Positions 63,595 through 64,000 of a DNA stretch of 64,000 nt are shown piece after piece. The DNA lies in NCBI GenBank assembly GCA_002428015.1, contig DIZW01000068.1, forward strand, positions 185,636 to 249,635, read 5' to 3'. The notes under the pieces are model-generated. The model did not search any database. It worked only from the letters and a program-made list of their open reading frames with translations, and was not told the origin of the DNA. Position 1 is the first letter of the stretch; each line of letters starts with the position of its first letter. This stretch comes from Oxalobacteraceae bacterium UBA6018 (lineage in GTDB: Bacteria > Pseudomonadota > Gammaproteobacteria > Burkholderiales > Burkholderiaceae_D). The position numbers were made by a program, and so were the translations under genes.

Positions 63595-64000
63595 GGCAGA
63601 ATGACCGCTGGTTATCGGGTGAAATAATATTGAGGCGCTATGCTTTCAGGATCTTGTGCAATGTTATTGTTAATAATTATTTGACTGTCGCTTGCATATT
63701 TTTCTTTAGGTTTATTATGTGACCGGCCGTTGGAGATGAGTTTGATTATGCTCAATGGCCGATTTGGCGATAAATTCCGCAAAAAATTGGTATTAATAAA
63801 TCTAATTTCTAATGGAAATTAAATTGCAAGCATTTCGTTTTTATGGCGGACGTCGCGGTTGGAATTGAGAACGGAGAATGGCTCGCCCGAAACTCGCCGT
63901 CCTGGGAGTTGATAGACCGCGGCCGTAAGGGCCCAATGTCGCTTTGAGTGGAACTTGACTTCGGTTACCATGTCGGCTACCGCTGTGAATGTTGGTGCCG
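63595..64000. other. Promoter region upstream of wbpM
   Basis: No gene was found in these 406 bases. The AT-rich stretch 63620-63840 should hold the promoter of the minus-strand EPS genes and contains the perfect palindrome of the EPS motif at 63803-63821. Sequence beyond 63850 shows no recognisable feature before the window ends. Confidence 0.5.
63803..63821. promoter_or_regulatory. EPS motif copy 2 (perfect TAATTTC-N5-GAAATTA palindrome)
   Basis: TAATTTCTAATGGAAATTA is a 19-bp palindrome with perfect 7-bp arms around a 5-base spacer. Read on the minus strand, its first 15 bases (63821-63807) equal the motif at 37844-37858. It lies about 210 bp upstream of the WbpM homologue, the first gene of the minus-strand EPS genes. 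A dimeric regulator is expected. Confidence 0.55.

Overview
The window is high-GC proteobacterial DNA, most likely from an Oxalobacteraceae-type betaproteobacterium (Massilia/Duganella-like). This placement rests on gene content: PEP-CTERM secreted proteins, TonB-dependent polysaccharide uptake, plant cell-wall hydrolases, and a large Wza/Wzc/Wzy exopolysaccharide locus. No rRNA, tRNA or CRISPR array was seen.

Region 1 (1-5655) is a hemicellulose module. It holds a GH3 beta-xylosidase/glucosidase cut by the window edge, a divergent secreted esterase, a PEP-CTERM protein and a GH74 xyloglucanase-like lipoprotein. A LacI-type operator resembling a xyl-box lies between the GH3 and esterase genes.

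Region 2 (about 6053-15548) is mobile DNA. A Tn3-family transposase has one clear 38-bp terminal repeat (6053-6090), and its partner repeat was not found. An IS21-family element (12913-15548, istA/istB) abuts a membrane PAS sensor kinase, and the first three bases of the element act as the kinase stop codon. The kinase is also split by an in-frame TAG.

Region 3 (16120-18800) holds a TetR repressor with tandem operators facing a quinone-oxidoreductase-like gene, a small SnoaL-like protein, and a frameshifted ParE toxin relic.

Region 4 (18921-23780, minus strand) is the most unusual part. It is a compact six-gene operon: DsrE-like, TusA-like, DsrE-like, Cys-containing membrane protein, exported protein of unknown family, and a TusA-MetE fusion that keeps all four predicted zinc ligands. 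It looks like a sulfur-carrier pathway ending in a methyltransferase, and I do not recognise it as a described system.

Region 5 (25273-35160) is a pectin-utilisation locus. A GntR regulator with candidate operators precedes a four-gene run: TonB-dependent receptor, GH28 polygalacturonase, PEP-CTERM protein, and a fused PL1 pectate lyase-CE8 pectinesterase. A strong intrinsic terminator closes it.

Region 6 (35804-63821) is the exopolysaccharide locus. Plus-strand genes encode a TonB/TolA-like coiled-coil protein, Wza, a Wzc-type tyrosine kinase, a duplicated beta-helix lipoprotein and a methyltransferase. Minus-strand genes encode WbpM, WbpA, WbpB, WbpD and WbpE homologues, a flippase, Wzy, two glycosyltransferases, FemAB-like and deacetylase-like proteins, a DegT aminotransferase, a small phosphoglycosyl transferase, a PAP2 phosphatase and an acyltransferase. 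The predicted sugars are a diacetamido uronic acid and a bacillosamine-type initiating sugar. A TTTC-N5-GAAA palindrome with a shared 15-bp core occurs upstream of the first gene of both arms.
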